Shown here piece after piece: positions 12,301 to 27,300 of a stretch of 64,000 bases of DNA. Origin of the DNA: Ianthella basta. Its lineage: Eukaryota; Porifera; Demospongiae; Verongiida; Ianthellidae. The DNA is taken from positions 3,038,501 to 3,102,500 of the forward strand of contig OZ025889.1 of the NCBI GenBank assembly GCA_964019415.1, in the 5' to 3' direction. A program made the position numbers and the translations under genes. Positions within the stretch are counted from its first letter, which is position 1; every line of letters begins with the position of its first letter. The notes under the pieces were generated by a model, which saw only the letters and a list, made by a program, of their open reading frames with translations, was not told the origin of the DNA and searched no databases.

Positions 12301-15300
12301 CTAGGTAAGTTGCCACCATCAGTTACTGTGAAAGACACTTCACGGGCATTGGCTACCACAGAATAAGGGACATCAAGCAGTGGGGCACTAGATGACAGGA
12401 AAGTGACGGTCCGAAGCAGTTGTGTGTAGTCGCTGATTGAAGCAGTGCCACTGAAGGTGAAGGTAACAGGATCAGAAGTCACACTTATGGCAAGGGAAGT
12501 AGCCAATGACTCATTGTACCCGAGAGAATCACCTGGCTGCATATTGCCAGTAATGCTCACTGTTGCTCCAATCATATCAATGTTGTCTGGATCTGAAATT
12601 GATAATCCAGGTGCAATGAAGACAGGGGGGTCCCTTTCAGTGTAGTTGCTCATTGCAAAATTCACAGTCACAGTAGGTGCATCATTGATTGGACTGATGT
12701 GTACAACAGTATTAGCGGGCTCAGCATTGCTTTGACCCTCGGTATCAGTCAAAATGAAGTTCAGTAGGCGGTCAGCTGTGTTGGGGTTGGTAGAAAGAAG
12801 TTCAAATTGAATTGATCTGGCTGCCCTTGTAAAGTCACTTGCTATTCCAGGTCCTGTAACAGTGATGGAATGTGTTCCACTGCCTGTTACTGTCACAAAC
12901 TCATTGGACTCCAACAGGTACGTCAAACGCTCCTCATCAGTTCCTGATGGATTGGTAATGGAGACTGTGAGTGACTGGATGGACGGATTGGAGGTACCCA
13001 TTTGTGAAATTTGTATTGCTAAATCAGTCACTGCCACTGCACTACCTCCTTCTTGGAAAGTAGTTTCAAAGTCTCTGCCAGCAGCTATTCCATTGAGATC
13101 AATAACAGGAGTGGCTGAGGCATCCCTTACAACAATAATGTTTCCATCTGATATTCCTGTTGGTTGTGAGGGAGCAGCAGCAACACTATCTGTACAACGG
13201 AAACTCAGACTACGGTCACCAAGGGTTGGATTCAAAATGGTATTTTCATACTGCACTTGCCTCAAGATGGTTGTATAATTGATGGCAGGTAGAGGACTAC
13301 TAGTGCTATCAAACACAAGCCTGGTACCATCTTGCTCTGGAGAGACAGTAGTACCACTTGGGAGGGTGCTTGGAGGTATGAGCTGTTCACCACCACATGC
13401 ACAGAGACAACTAATTTCGTCTGCAGACAAAGGGCGGGAGTGATAAAAGTATCCTGAGATGTTACCAGCATAACGACCATTTACCAGCGATTTTGGAATA
13501 GGTTTACCAATATACATTGGTACGTCACTTGGGATGTCTGCCAGTGCCCCTCTCATTTGAATGGTATCAAGCAAAGCGCAGTCTCTGTAGACCAATATCT
13601 GTCTGTTGCTAGCATCAGACATGTCTACAACAAGGGCCCAGTGATGCTCTGAAGTGACAGGCTTGTCAAAGTTGCCAGCAGTGGTCAGTTGATGGCTAGA
13701 GTCGAAGACCACTTGTCCAGTACCATCAACAAAGGCATAATCAATGTTTAGCCTAGTACGTCGTATCCACATCGCCAGATACCAGTTGGTTTCATGATTG
13801 TTAAACACAAGTGGAAAACCTTCAGAAAACTGCTGCAGAACCATTGTAAATGTGAATCCATTCCCAGTAAATGCACCAGATGGGAATACACTTCTAGAAA
13901 CAGTTCCAAGACCATCTTGATTCTGGCTGGGATCATCATCCCGGGAAAGTTCAACTTCATCACATTGATCTGCTTGGTTCAGTCTTTCTACCGTCATACC
14001 AGAGAAGGTTGCTTGTTGCAATATGTCAATGGTGTCAGTACTAAGAATACCACAACTATCCAGAATAACACCCTGACAGTTACACTCTGACAATGATAGG
14101 CTGGCATCAACTGGGTTTGGTGTTAGAGTCACCTCACACCCTTCAACCAGAGGGTTCTCATCAGGGTCATCCACATAAATAGCAGGACCAATGGAGACTG
14201 GTGATCTAGGATCGCGTTCAGTTGCAAAAATGGCATCTGTCCTTTGTTGCACTACAGGAGGATTGTCTGCAACATCTGTTATGGTAAAGGTGACAGTAGC
14301 ACTTCCTGTGCTTCCTTGCACATCTTGGACTGACACCACCAATTGTACAGAATCACCTAGGGTCTCACGATCCAAAATTGCCACATTCGTGATGGTCACC
14401 ATTACTGAACCATCTGGTAGGGATAATATGTTAGTAAACCCAATGCTTGGATCTCCAGTCACAAATGTAAGTGTGCTAGTGTTAATTTCATTGTTTTCCA
14501 CAGCAAAATCAGGGTCTGAAATACTCAGAGTGGCAAGTGTGATACCTGCAGCATTGTCATCAACAAATATCCCATCACGGGCAAGGTCAACTGTGATAAC
14601 TGGAGCATTGTCATTGGTATCCTGTACTGTGACTGAGATTGTGAGACTGCTGGACAGTTGGGGGTTCCCTTGATCAGTGGCATAAACAGTGATGATGTGG
14701 AAGACATACTGTTCAGCATCTAATGTATCAGCAAAGATGACACCAGACACAGGATCCACAGAGAACAGGGCAAGTACTTCATCTGATGTCACAAGCATAC
14801 CACCAGGTGTAGTAGAGGTGACAGAGCCAATGGAATACCTCACGGTGGCAGCTATGTTGTCAGTGTCATTGTCTATGGCTATCTGCTGGTCAATGGCAAT
14901 TCTACCTTGGTTCTCTTCTACAGGAATGCTTGCAAGTGGTACAGATGCGTTGACAAAGACTGGTGTGAACAAGTTAGCAGCTGAAAGTTCAATGCCAACA
15001 CATGTAAGGGTACTGGAGTCTTCAAAATCGGTGACAGTTAAGCAGATTCGCCGGACAACACTCTCCTGCACATTAGTAGCATTATTCTGATAACGAATCT
15101 GGCTGATTGTATCAATGATCTGCTGTTGTGTGGCACCACCTTCACCAAATGTAACTTCGAAGCGGAAGGCACCAGGATACTCTGGGTCAGACAAAGGGCC
15201 CCTTGATACTGCCCCAGGTGGAAGGTTAGCATCAAAGACGATAGTCTCATCCTCTTCAGCATTCTGAGGGTTCAAAATGTAGATGTCAAGACTACCAAAC

Positions 15301-18300
15301 CGACTGTCATCAGGGTCAATAAGGTCAATTGACTCAGTAGTGTACACCTGTGTAGGTCTGCTACGAACAGCAATAGAGTCCTGAGGTGAAACCCTAATCT
15401 CTGGGACATCATTTTGACTAGTGATGTTCAAGGTAGTATAGCTTACACGAGGAACCCTGTTTTGCGCGTTTAGATCTGAAGCAGTCACACGTATGATTCT
15501 ACTAGCATTGTTTGGCTCATCGACCAGATTGCAATAGAAGGTGTTATTGAGGACAACTCTCAGGTCATTGGCCGTCAAAAAATCAACTCCATATGTAACA
15601 GTTCCAGCTGTTGCATTCACTGCAGGAAGGTCAGTCAATCCAGTACCCCGATTGGTGACAGCAAAGTACAGGTACTCTACTGGGAGTGCTGAACCATTCG
15701 CATACTGTATAAGTGTAGTGTTAACCACTGTAGCATCTCCATCAGCAGAAGCAATCTGCAGCATAACATTAGGAACATCACTGTTACCATCTCCCTCAAT
15801 ATCATCCACTACCACATCAAGGGCAGTAATTCGAACACAACCTGAATCTTCAGTCCACTCAGTTTGGTAATTTCTGACATTGACACCGCCCAGGTATACT
15901 ACAACAAGGTCTTCAAAAGGTACAATGCTTATGTCAACAAGAGCTTGATCACTTTCAACACTTGCACCTCCAAAGGCATCTCCATTATCTCGAACAACAA
16001 ATGAAACCACCCTGGTGGTCTCATCTGGCTTTCCAGGGTTGCGATTGTCATTTACATACATTACCTCACGAAGAATGGACACATATGTTTCAAAGGATCC
16101 TGAACCAGTGATGCGGAGAGTGAAGGAGGATGCAGTACTTTCAGTGGTCATGGCAAAGCTGGCAAAACCTGACAAATCCAGTGTCAGATACTCAAGGTCC
16201 CCATCCGGTCTACCTATCAGAGACACATAAGCAGCACTCAGACCATTGCTGTCCCCGTCCTGAATCATTTGAGCAGTTCCTTGCAGGATAGGGGTTGACC
16301 CAATTTCTTCACGCCATGTAGCTATTGCTTCAAAGTTTAGTAGAACAGGTGGATCATTAACAAGGGTGAGAGAAATTGCAACAGTTGATGGGGGTGCATT
16401 AGTTTTACCCGATGCATCCATTACAGTGATTTCCAAAGATCTTGACAGTGGCATCTGGTAGGTAGCATTGTAGCTGTAGAGAACTGAAGTGATGCCTGAG
16501 GTGAAGACACTTGCTGGTAGGTTTGGCACACCTGAGTCTGCTGGTGTAAGGAATGCAAGACCATTACCTTGGAAAGCAAACTGCAAATCAGCAGGGAAAT
16601 CAGCAGCTGTTGACAAAATATCATTTATCGTGCCAGCTGTTCCGCCTACATGGGTGACTCGAAGCTGAACCTGACTGATCAGGGATGGACCACTATCCTG
16701 GTCATAGATCACTGCATCTGGGGACACAACAACTGATCCAGTAGATGACTCCTCGTACTGAGTGGCAAAATTCAGACCTAATTGACTCAGGCCATTCAAG
16801 TCTGCTATTGGAGGCTGATCATCAACTAGTCTGGGTGATATACGAAGTGTTGAGGTTGGTCCAAAGTTCACTGAGTCTTTAGCCTGAAGTGAAATTCGTC
16901 TGGGCCTGAGTTGGGGTTCTGGTAACTCCACATGATACACTAGTGAATTTAAGGCATTCTCCATGATTGACCGAGATGTAGTAATGTTGCTTCCATTGAA
17001 GAAAATTTCCAGAGTGCGTCTGAAAGGATTTTCAATAGTGTATACATGTTCTGTTGTCCCTGGTAGAGTTACATATTCTCCAGCTGTGATCAGCTGCCTC
17101 ACTTCCTCACTAGAGAGTTCCCTGTACACCAACACTGACTGGGAATACAGGTTCTGATACACTTGGCTACCCACAAAGATGTGAACAGCACCAGTAAAAG
17201 AGCTGGATGCAGATAGCTCAACTTCAAAGGATACTGCGTATTGGTTTGAGATCACGTCAACAACATACAGTATAATGTCTTCCCCAATACGAACACACTT
17301 TACAATCAGAACAGACCAGGAGCTGGGATCCAGTACAAACTGATAGTCAAATGTGTTAATCAGTGTTCTATTTGCAACAAAGAAGAGCTGCGTGGAGGAA
17401 ATATCGATAGAAATGGAATAACTGGAAGACGTGAATGCAAGTATCTGATGTCTATCTGGAGAACCAGGCATAAACCAAGTAAAGAAAGTGAAATTGGCCT
17501 CTTCCCCAGGCTGTAGGATTGGTACACTCATATGGTAAGGGCTAGGTCGGATGATACCTCCTGGACCAACAAATTCATCCAAGGGGAAACTGGCATCAGT
17601 GAGGTTGATCAGCTGTGCAACTTTCTCATCAGCAATAAGTGCAAAGTTGGTATGGTCACTGTATCCTCCTTCCAGAGGGAATTCTGAATCACTTGTTGAA
17701 GGGAGCAACTGTACAAGGATGTATTCAATAGGGCTGGTACCAGCACCATCTGCATCATCAATGGTGTAGCCAGTGAAATCTACAGTGGTTTCACCTTCAT
17801 TATAGAAAATGCTCTGGTCTCTTGGAAGAATCTGAGGTGGGCTGTCATCGATGTCCACAATCGTGATGTGCACAGTGGTACTAGCTGGTGGTAGTCCAGA
17901 ATTGTCTCTGGCAAGTACAGTAACAGAAATTGTGCTCTGTCCATCAGGAGGATCCCTGTTGAGTGGAGGGGAACCTACCCGTCGTTGTATTGTAGCATAA
18001 ACCAGATAGCCCTGTGCTGGAGTAAATGAACTCCTTGTTACCACAACTTGAAACTGATCAGGAGGTACCCCTGGATTGGTGACTGACAGTTCAAACGTAA
18101 TGTCCACTGGGTCTGTGTCCCTGTCTGTAAGAGTTAACTCTCGTACTGGTGCTCCTTCTGCTAGGTCTTCATCCACATTAGCAATGTGAGTGGCTTGTGA
18201 GAAACGTGGCGGCACATCGTCTTGATCAGTGACACTGATAGTAATAGTGCCTACCAAACTGGAACGAGGAGGAGTGCCATAATCTGTAACTTGAAAGTAC

Positions 18301-21300
18301 AGATTGTACTGTTGGGTAGTCTCATGATCAAGGGACTGACCAGGAACCAATTGGAGGCTGCCATTGCTGTCAAACTGAAAGATGTCAGACCCATTACCCC
18401 ACAAGGTGTAGTTAAATCTGGAGTTATTACCTGAATCAATGTCAAGAGCTGTGACAGTGACAATAATGTCATTTGATGTGATGAGCTCCTCAACTGAAAC
18501 CATCAGTGTAGATGGTGACAGGAATGGGGCATTGTCATTTTCATCAGAAACAGAGATGGTCAGTGTAACATTATCCGACATCGTCATGTTGTCTGGTCCA
18601 ACTTCAAGAATCAATACAAACTCTTGGCTGTCCTCAAAATCAATGCAGCAGGTGGTAAGGTACACAGAACCATTACTGGACTGAGTAAAGTCTCCATAAG
18701 GCAAGGCTTCAACCACATTGTAGTCAAAGAGATCATCCATGTCCACATCTCTGTCAGTGGCTGTAACACTAGCAATGAATGATGGTTCAATGGTTTCACT
18801 CAGCGTAACATTATAGGGTTTTGGTGGTGGGAATTCTGGCTCAGAGTCAGTAATTTCAACTGTAAAATTGCCACATGTACTCAGTCCTCCACCATCAGTC
18901 ACACACACAGTGATGTTGAAACTTGGCTCAAAGGACTCAGCAGATTGTAGCAGGACTACCCGTCCACCTGATGTGACATTTAGAAGAAATTCAGCAAACC
19001 CATCCGACATTAACATGAACTGAACCTCCATGTTGATGCCTTTGTCATAGTCCCGTGCCGTAAATGTGTAACGCAGTACAACATCCCCAGCCTTAAGACT
19101 TTCAACTACCTCAATTTTTCTGGCACTGGTGAACATTGGTAGGTTGTCATTGATGTCTGTAAGACTAACAGAGCAGTCAACTGATACATTCCTTGGTCTG
19201 GTCACAGTAGTTGAAATCACAGTGAATTCTCTTTGTTCCCTTCCTCCGGTGCCTGGGTCTCTGTCCAATCCTGTGGCAGTGGAAACAATCCCATTAGGAG
19301 TGAGGTCAAGGTCTGGTTCAGTGAGTGTTGTGAACTCCAACTCAGCATTGCGGCCGAGATCTAGGTCTGTATATGTAATAGTGAAATTGAATCCACTTTC
19401 TTCAGTAAAAGTGAAAATACAGGGACCAAAGATGGGGTCATTGTCATCCACATCCAAAACAGTGACATTAAGTTGAGAAGAGGTGCACAGTGATGGTGTT
19501 CCCAGGTCACATGCTTCAATTACCAAGAAGTAGGCATCAATGGTCTCCCTGTCCAGTACAACAGCAGTAACCACACGTCCAGTGGCAGGGTTGATGTTAA
19601 AAGCAGGCGAGTTGCTAATTATGGTGTAATTGACTTCATTATTGGGTGATGTTCCATCTCTATCTTCAGCAACCACAGTGGTGACAAAAGTAGGAACTGA
19701 GCTGGCTTCCTCCACAGATGCAGTAGGTTGAGATACAAACACAGGTGGCACATCATTGAAATCTGTAATCAATACTGTCACATTGGCACGACTGGATTGG
19801 GGAACTAAGCCAGAGTCAGAAGCAATGACAAAGAAAGTGTATGAAGTAGTACTCTCATAGTCAAGGGACTGACATGCAGACAGTTCACCAGTTGCATTGT
19901 CAATCTGGAAAGGCAAAATGTCTGAACATGGCTGCTCTCCACCAAGCCCCACTAAAGAGAAAGTAATAAGAGCATTTGTGCCCACATCAGAATCAGCAGC
20001 AGAGATGTTGTAAAAGCCTATACCAATTCCAATAACTTCAGACACACTCAATTGAGGTACAGAGTCAATGATTGGAGTATTGTCGTTGATGTCTTCAATT
20101 ACAAAACACAGTCCAACTACTTGAGAAGACATTGTTGGCATCCCATTATCAGTAGCCTGTGCCGTGTACTCAAAGTATGCAATGGTTTCTCGGTCAAGGG
20201 AGCTGCACAAAAAGATATCTCCAGAGTTGGGATCCACAAAGAATGGGTTCCCTGGTGTACAATTCAAGTGAGTTGCATTGCCAACTGAACTGTTAGCAAG
20301 GTCAAAGGTGAAAGTGATGACACTGTTCTCACCTGAATCACTATCAGTTGCATTGAGACTGCCAATCAGCATAGAGCTGGCTCCTTCAGACACAAAGAAG
20401 CACTCAGCTGGCTGAAACAACATGGGTGCATTGTCATTGACATCAGTGAGGTTAATACGAAGAGTGACCTGGGAAACTTGTGTTCCAAATGGATCATCAC
20501 TGGACTGAGGTTCATTTGTGGCAACCACAGTGAGGGTATACTGCTGAGGAGGAGTATCGTAGTCCAAGAGATCGGAGTTGGAAACAACAATTTCATTGAT
20601 GCCTTGAAGTGAAAATGGTGTACCAGTATCAGTGAGATTATACACAACATCAGAATTAGCCTCAGTGTCGTCATCAGTACTGGCCAGAGTAGCAACCAAA
20701 AAGCCATTTGCTGCACTTTCTGGTACATTGCGCTCATAGGGGTCTTCTGCAAAGATAGGTGCATGATCGTTCAGGTCCAGAATGCTGATGTTGAATGCAC
20801 TGGATGCAGTAAATGTGTTATCATTGTCAAGACATAGAGGGTTGTTATCTTTGCATGGCGGATTCACAACAGTGACAGTCACCAAGTAGCTCCTGGCAAC
20901 CTGAAGATCATTGTTTAGGAGATCTGGATCTGACACAAACAGCTGAAGTGTTGCATTGCTAATGTCAAATGGTGATGGTTGTGGTTGGACATCAATGAAT
21001 GCATATACTTCATCATTCAGGTCAGAGTCAGCATCAGTGATGAGGATGTCCAAGATGGGATTGGGTCCATGTGTTTCAGGAATCTCTAAGAAGAAATCAG
21101 TGTGATTGAAGACTGGAGGTTCATCATTACGATCAACTAAGCAGATGGAGATGTCCTCAGTTGGGGATACTCTAGGTGGATCACCAAGGTCCATCGCAAA
21201 TAGCTGCAGTGTGAATATCTGCCTGTCACCTTCAAAATCAGTTTCTGCACATGCAAAAATACAAACTGAGCTGCTGTCCTGCGTTTCTACTTTGAAGGGG

Positions 21301-24300
21301 AACTCAGTAGAACACTCCGTTTCTGTTAGCAAAGTTGTGAACGAGAGCATCCCAGCAGGACCAAAGTCATCATCACTGCCATTGATACAGCCTACAAGGC
21401 CATCGATGCTGACATTCTCCACAAAGTTGAACTTAAATGGTGGCAAAAGGACTGGTGTATGCTCATTGATGCCCTTCAAAGCAATGGAGACATTCTCACA
21501 TGTAGTGGTGTTCAATGAAGGGCAAGTTCCAGTAGTGGAACCCACATTGACAGCACATACAACAAACGAATACTCCCTTGGCTCAGTGTCAAAGTCCACG
21601 CTTGCTGCATCAACAACTATGATATCTGTGTTCATGACTCTGAATGGAGTAAGATCATCATCACTGCTAATCAGTTCAATCATCCTGTTTTGAGGGCCAT
21701 CAGCATCAATCACATTGAAGGAAAATATTGACTGTCCATCTGTGACATTTTCAAAGACCTCAAGATTGTAAGGAGCATTGACAAACATGGGGCTGTTATC
21801 ATTCAGATCTTCTAGAGTCACTTCTACTGTTCTAGTATCAGCTAATCCACCGCCATCAGTTGCCACAATGCTCAGGCTGTAGGGAGTGTCCTGAACAGTT
21901 TCATAGTCCACAGTCCCACATACCTCAATCACTCCAGAGCTTGTGATTTGAAAAGGGAGTGACATAGAACACTCCATACTGGGGTCACTGAGAGAAAAGC
22001 TTACTTCACCGAATGTTCCACTGTCCAAATCTTCCACCATTACAACACCTACTTCAGTGCCATTTGGAGACTCTTCACAAATAATAAAGTCAAAAGGCCC
22101 AAGAATCACTGGTACATTATCGTTGGTATTGTTAATGTGAATTGTAGCATTGAAAGGAATAGCATAAGAGACATCTCCAGTGACTGCTGATGGATTGGTT
22201 GCTACAAATGTGAGGAAATACACCCTCGGTCCATTGTCGAAATCCAAGCCTGAGGTGGCTACAATTAGTGTGTCACCATACACTGCAAAAGGTGTACCAA
22301 TTGTTAGTAAAGTGAATGCAACCATTCTGTTCTCAGCTGTCCCATCCAAATCAGTATAACCAAACCTGATGACAGTTTCATTGATTGATGCAGATTCATT
22401 TATGGTCCGTGTGTATGGGGCATCCAGTATGACTGGGGGATTGTCATTGAGATCAATGAGACAGATGGTTGCTCTTGTCATTGCCTCATTTTGAACACCT
22501 TGAACACCTGGAAACTCCTGTGCAATGATGGTTAAGTCGTATGAAGCAACGGATTCATAGTCAAGTGGGCTGGTTGTCCTGATTTCACCAGTGCTCATGT
22601 CCACAGTGAAGGGAACACCCAATGTTGATAGATAATAGTTGAAAAACCCATCACTACCTCCATCAATATCCACTGCTGAAACAGTACCAATTACTCCACC
22701 ACTTGTGAAATTCTCAAAATCACAGGGGAAAAGATACACATCACGCTCAAACTTTGGTGCATTGTCGTTCTTCAGGATAATGTCAATGCACACTCTTGTG
22801 AAGCTAGAAATGTTGCTGGGCTTACTTGTGGCAAATACCATAAAGCAAATTGTGAAACTCTCTTGTTCAAGGACATCCAAGAAGGTGGAATTGCTAACAA
22901 ACACCTCACCGGACACTGAATTCACATCAAATGGAACTTCACTGGAAGATTCAGTGGAATACCACACTTGATCAAAAGGTGGGAGATCCCCATCCACGGC
23001 CTGAACAGTCAGGACTACAAACCCATTGGTGGCATTTTCACAGACAGTGCCAAAATACTCATCTCGCTCGAACATAACAGGTTCATCGTCTTCATTTACA
23101 ACCTTGAGGGTTATATTGCAGCAATCAGTTAGAGGTGGCTCAGGACGGTCAGCTACACAAACAGAAACTACAAAGTTAGTAGCTGACTCATAATCAAAGC
23201 TATCTGTCAGTTGAAGTGTACCATTAGGAGAAACAGACACTGGGGCTTCATTTAAAAGATTCAGGGAGTATTCGAAAAGTCCAGGGCTCTGTGCATCATC
23301 ATCAAGAGCTGTAAGTTGATTGAGGACATATCCTGTGGTTTCTGATTCAGAAACATTGATGGATTCAGAACACATAATCATTGGTGGGACATCATTAATA
23401 TCCAATATGTAAATACAAACTGGAGCAAAGCCTGATATAACAGTTGGCGTAACCTTGGTGCTGTAGGCCATGACTGTAAGCACTATCTGTGATACAAATG
23501 CACCATCAGCATCTTTCAATTCTGCATCCAATGGTTGAACAAGTGCCAGCTGTCCTGTGATGTTATTCAATGTGAAGTAGTTCTCAATGCTCGAGTTAAT
23601 TACCTCTGGAGTGACATTTACAATGGAATAGAAAACTTGATCACTGTCTCCTGTTTGATCTTCAGAGGCAAACACTTGGACCAAACTAAGATCTTGCTCT
23701 TGCTCTATTTTGCTGACATTATACTTAGTTGAATTGAACACAAGTTGTACAAACCTAGGTGTGACCCGCACATGCAAGATGGTGTAGTTCTGAAGGTACA
23801 CAGGATAGCCTCTGTCTGATATGATAACAACCAGAGTATAGTGCATCCTAAAATCTCTAGACAGGGATCCACGAGTGTAAACACTACCATTGTTGTATAC
23901 CTTGAAGTATTCACTGCCATATCCCACAATAGAGTAAGTCAGCTCTGCATTAGTGCCCTCATCACTATCTGTGGCTGGGATGTTGATAACAAAATTATTT
24001 GGAACTCCTTCAGATACATTTGCATTGAATTCAGGTTGAGTAACTGGGCGGTTGTCATTCACATCCAGGACTTTGATGCTAATGGAAGTATTAGCTGCTG
24101 CTTCCCCTGTGGAAGCCTCAACAATCAGTGTGTAGTTTGCTGTTGTCTCCCTGTCCAGCGAATTGATCAGAAACAGTCGCCCTTGGCTATCAATGCCGAA
24201 TGCATTGTCAATGTTTCCTGCAACAATGGAATACTGCAAATTGTCAACAGCTCTACCCGACATGCTTTCAGCTGTGACTATTTGTAGTGAGCAAAGAGCA

Positions 24301-27300
24301 CTTCTGTTGGGCCTTTCATCTTCATACAGTTCTAGTTCAGGAAGCTCTGGGAAAACAAGCTGGGGAATGAACCTCCTAATCCTCACTGTAGTGGCAGCAG
24401 TCTTGCTAACATTCTTGTGGTCTTCAACAACTACAGATATTGATTTAAGAACAGAAACTGTCGTGTTGGCGTCCCCTGTGAATTGATATCCAAGACAGCC
24501 CAACAGAGCTTCATAACGAGCAACTGATGAATTCCCGCCATATTGGAATTCATACTCCTTGGTGTTAGAAACTGGACATTCAACTTGCACAGAGAGCTGA
24601 CTACACAGGTCAAACCCACTGCCACAGCCAGGGAAGATTTGATCATCAGGTTCCAGATTGTTGTAAGTTGTCTCATCACCATTCTGCACACAGCCTCTGA
24701 AGAAGGTGGTCAGGTCTGTAGCAGATGAAGGAATGCATGGGAAGGTGATCTGGTCCAAAGCCCGACTTAGTTCACTGGTGAAGGTCACTCTCATACGTGT
24801 TAAGTCATTGTTTTCAGCATCCATTACTGTGTACCCTGAGAAAGATAAGTTCAGGTATGGATCCAGATTGCTCAGAGGTGCCTCTCCTGCCTCACCAAGT
24901 AGCTGAGGCAGCATGACCGTGCGCTGCAGGCTACTGTTAAATATGCTGACAATGTGAATGGGATTGCTTCCTTCCACAAATTCTGTGAAGAAGTTGGGAC
25001 CTGGTGCTCCAAGGTCGAGGTCCACAACAGGTGGGTTATTAAATGGCTCCACAGTGATTGTGGAATACACAGCATTGCTGGATGCACCTAAGTCATCAAA
25101 TACTGTGAATTCTACACGGCAGGTAGCTCCAGGATCACCTTGATTGGTACGAAAACGAACATTGCGCAGAATGTCAGAGAAAGTGGATGCTAGCAAGCCA
25201 ATGGGCCTGGACAAAAGCAAATAGGATGTAACATTGTCTTCAAGTGTCTCAATCTGGGATAGAGCAGTGTGACTGGCACCAGATATGTCCAAATTGGAGC
25301 AAGTTGGAAGACTTCCACTGATTCTGATGACTGCGCGTTCAATAAGCTCACCTTCACTACGATCGATTTCTGTGATGACTAAATTGGGGCATACGGGCAA
25401 TGCTGCAGAAGCAGCACAATAGTTAAAGCTTTCATCAGGTCCAGGATTACCTCCATTGCAGTCCAACACTGGTGCATGATTTACACCCTCGAAAACAATT
25501 TGTGAAAACACTGTGATACTGCAGTTCATCTCACATGCTTGGACTTGAATGTGCCGAGTATTGCTCTCTTCTTGATGTCCTTCAAACACATACACAACTG
25601 TATCCAATGCTGCTTCAAACACTTCTAGTGTTGCTGGGCCTGTCAGGACTAGGATGCCAGTTGAGAAGTTAAATGATGATGCAATGCCAGTGCCAGCAGG
25701 ATATTCATCAACCACCATTCCACCTACAGTTTGAAACCTCAGAAAGTCCTGCCACCCAGTAAGTGGGGTAGGGTCAGTTCTTGGAACAACTGAACCTGTG
25801 CTGTTAATTTCTACTATCTGAAGGGTGACATGCTGTAGTTCTGAGCTGTCTGGGTCAGTGATATCAGATCCTCCATCTCCTACTATTGTGATGAAATTCA
25901 CAGATGGGTCTGCAAGCAGCAGAGTTTTGAAAGCATTCTCTGTGCCAGGGTCAGCAGCGCTAAGGTCCACAACTGGTACATCATTCACAGGAATGATAGT
26001 GACCACTGTGTACGAGTCCTCACTGAAAGGCCCATCCTCAAGAGTAAACCTGATGATACGAACAAAGTCCAAGTGGTTGTCAGATGAAGATGAGAACTGC
26101 ACTGTCTGTGCATATGCAATAACAGCTGCATAATCACCAGTGAATGACTTCTGGCAGTCAGGCTCATCAAAGGTGTCAACATCAGAACATCCATCCACCA
26201 CTGTGATGGTCAATGTGTAGTTGACGACACGCATATCTGGATACTCATCGCGATCTGAAATGAAGATATCCCCTGCAATGCCTACAGGGCTGCTGTTCTC
26301 CACATAGGTAGTAGAGAAGTTCCTGTTGGGCTGGTCCAGGAGGAATACAGCTGCATTGTCATTGATGGGCTCTATTACAACTGTAATGACCTTAGAGCTC
26401 TGCGGGTTGTTACTGCAGGCTGAGCCATTTGAATCAAGAGCTGTGACAGTCACCATAGCGGTAACAGCCTCTGGTTCATCAGACAGTAAACGGAATTTCA
26501 AAGAACGTAGGATAGCAGCAAACTCTGCAGAGGTAGCTGGTCCAGTGAGAGTGATAGTGTTGTTTACATCACGAGTAGAAGACACATTTCCTGAAGGAAC
26601 ATCAAGCTGCAGATCAACCTGACTGGGTGAGGGGTAAGTGAGGACCAGGTTAACCTCACTCAACAAATATCCTTGAATCTCATCATCGTCTGTGATGTTC
26701 AACTGATCTGATGCGATGCTGATAGATGCACTTTCTTCATAGTATGTGAAGACATTGGTGCCCAAGTCAATGACAGGACAAGTGTCATCTTTGGTTTGAA
26801 TATTGACGGTTGTGGCAACTTGGTCGCTCTCAGCTGCTCTATCAAAGATCTCAACGTACACAATTCTTGTGTGTGGACTTGGCTCAGGATTATTCACTCT
26901 GAATACCACTTGATCAAGAAACATTTCCCACTCATTGAGGCTTAGAGGGCCAGTGACATTGTAAAAGAAGCAGGCATCCTCTTGCTTCACAAAATCTATT
27001 GATACTGCAAATGTAGTGGGGAAGACAAGTTGATCATCTGTCTCAAACGGATACCCTGCAATGACACAACGGTCAGTATCTGGGATGATTGAAATCTGCA
27101 GCACTGGTGGTGCAGCATCATCTATATCAATTACAATTGCCTCTCCTGTAATATGAACTGGGGGAGCAGTTTCACAGTATGTTGTTTCAAAATCCTTCTC
27201 AGTAGGACCATCAAGGTAAAGACCAGGAGGGTCATTGATTGCAATGATGGGCCTTAGCAGTGGACAAGAGGCATTACTGAAGGCTGAGCTTGCATCCACC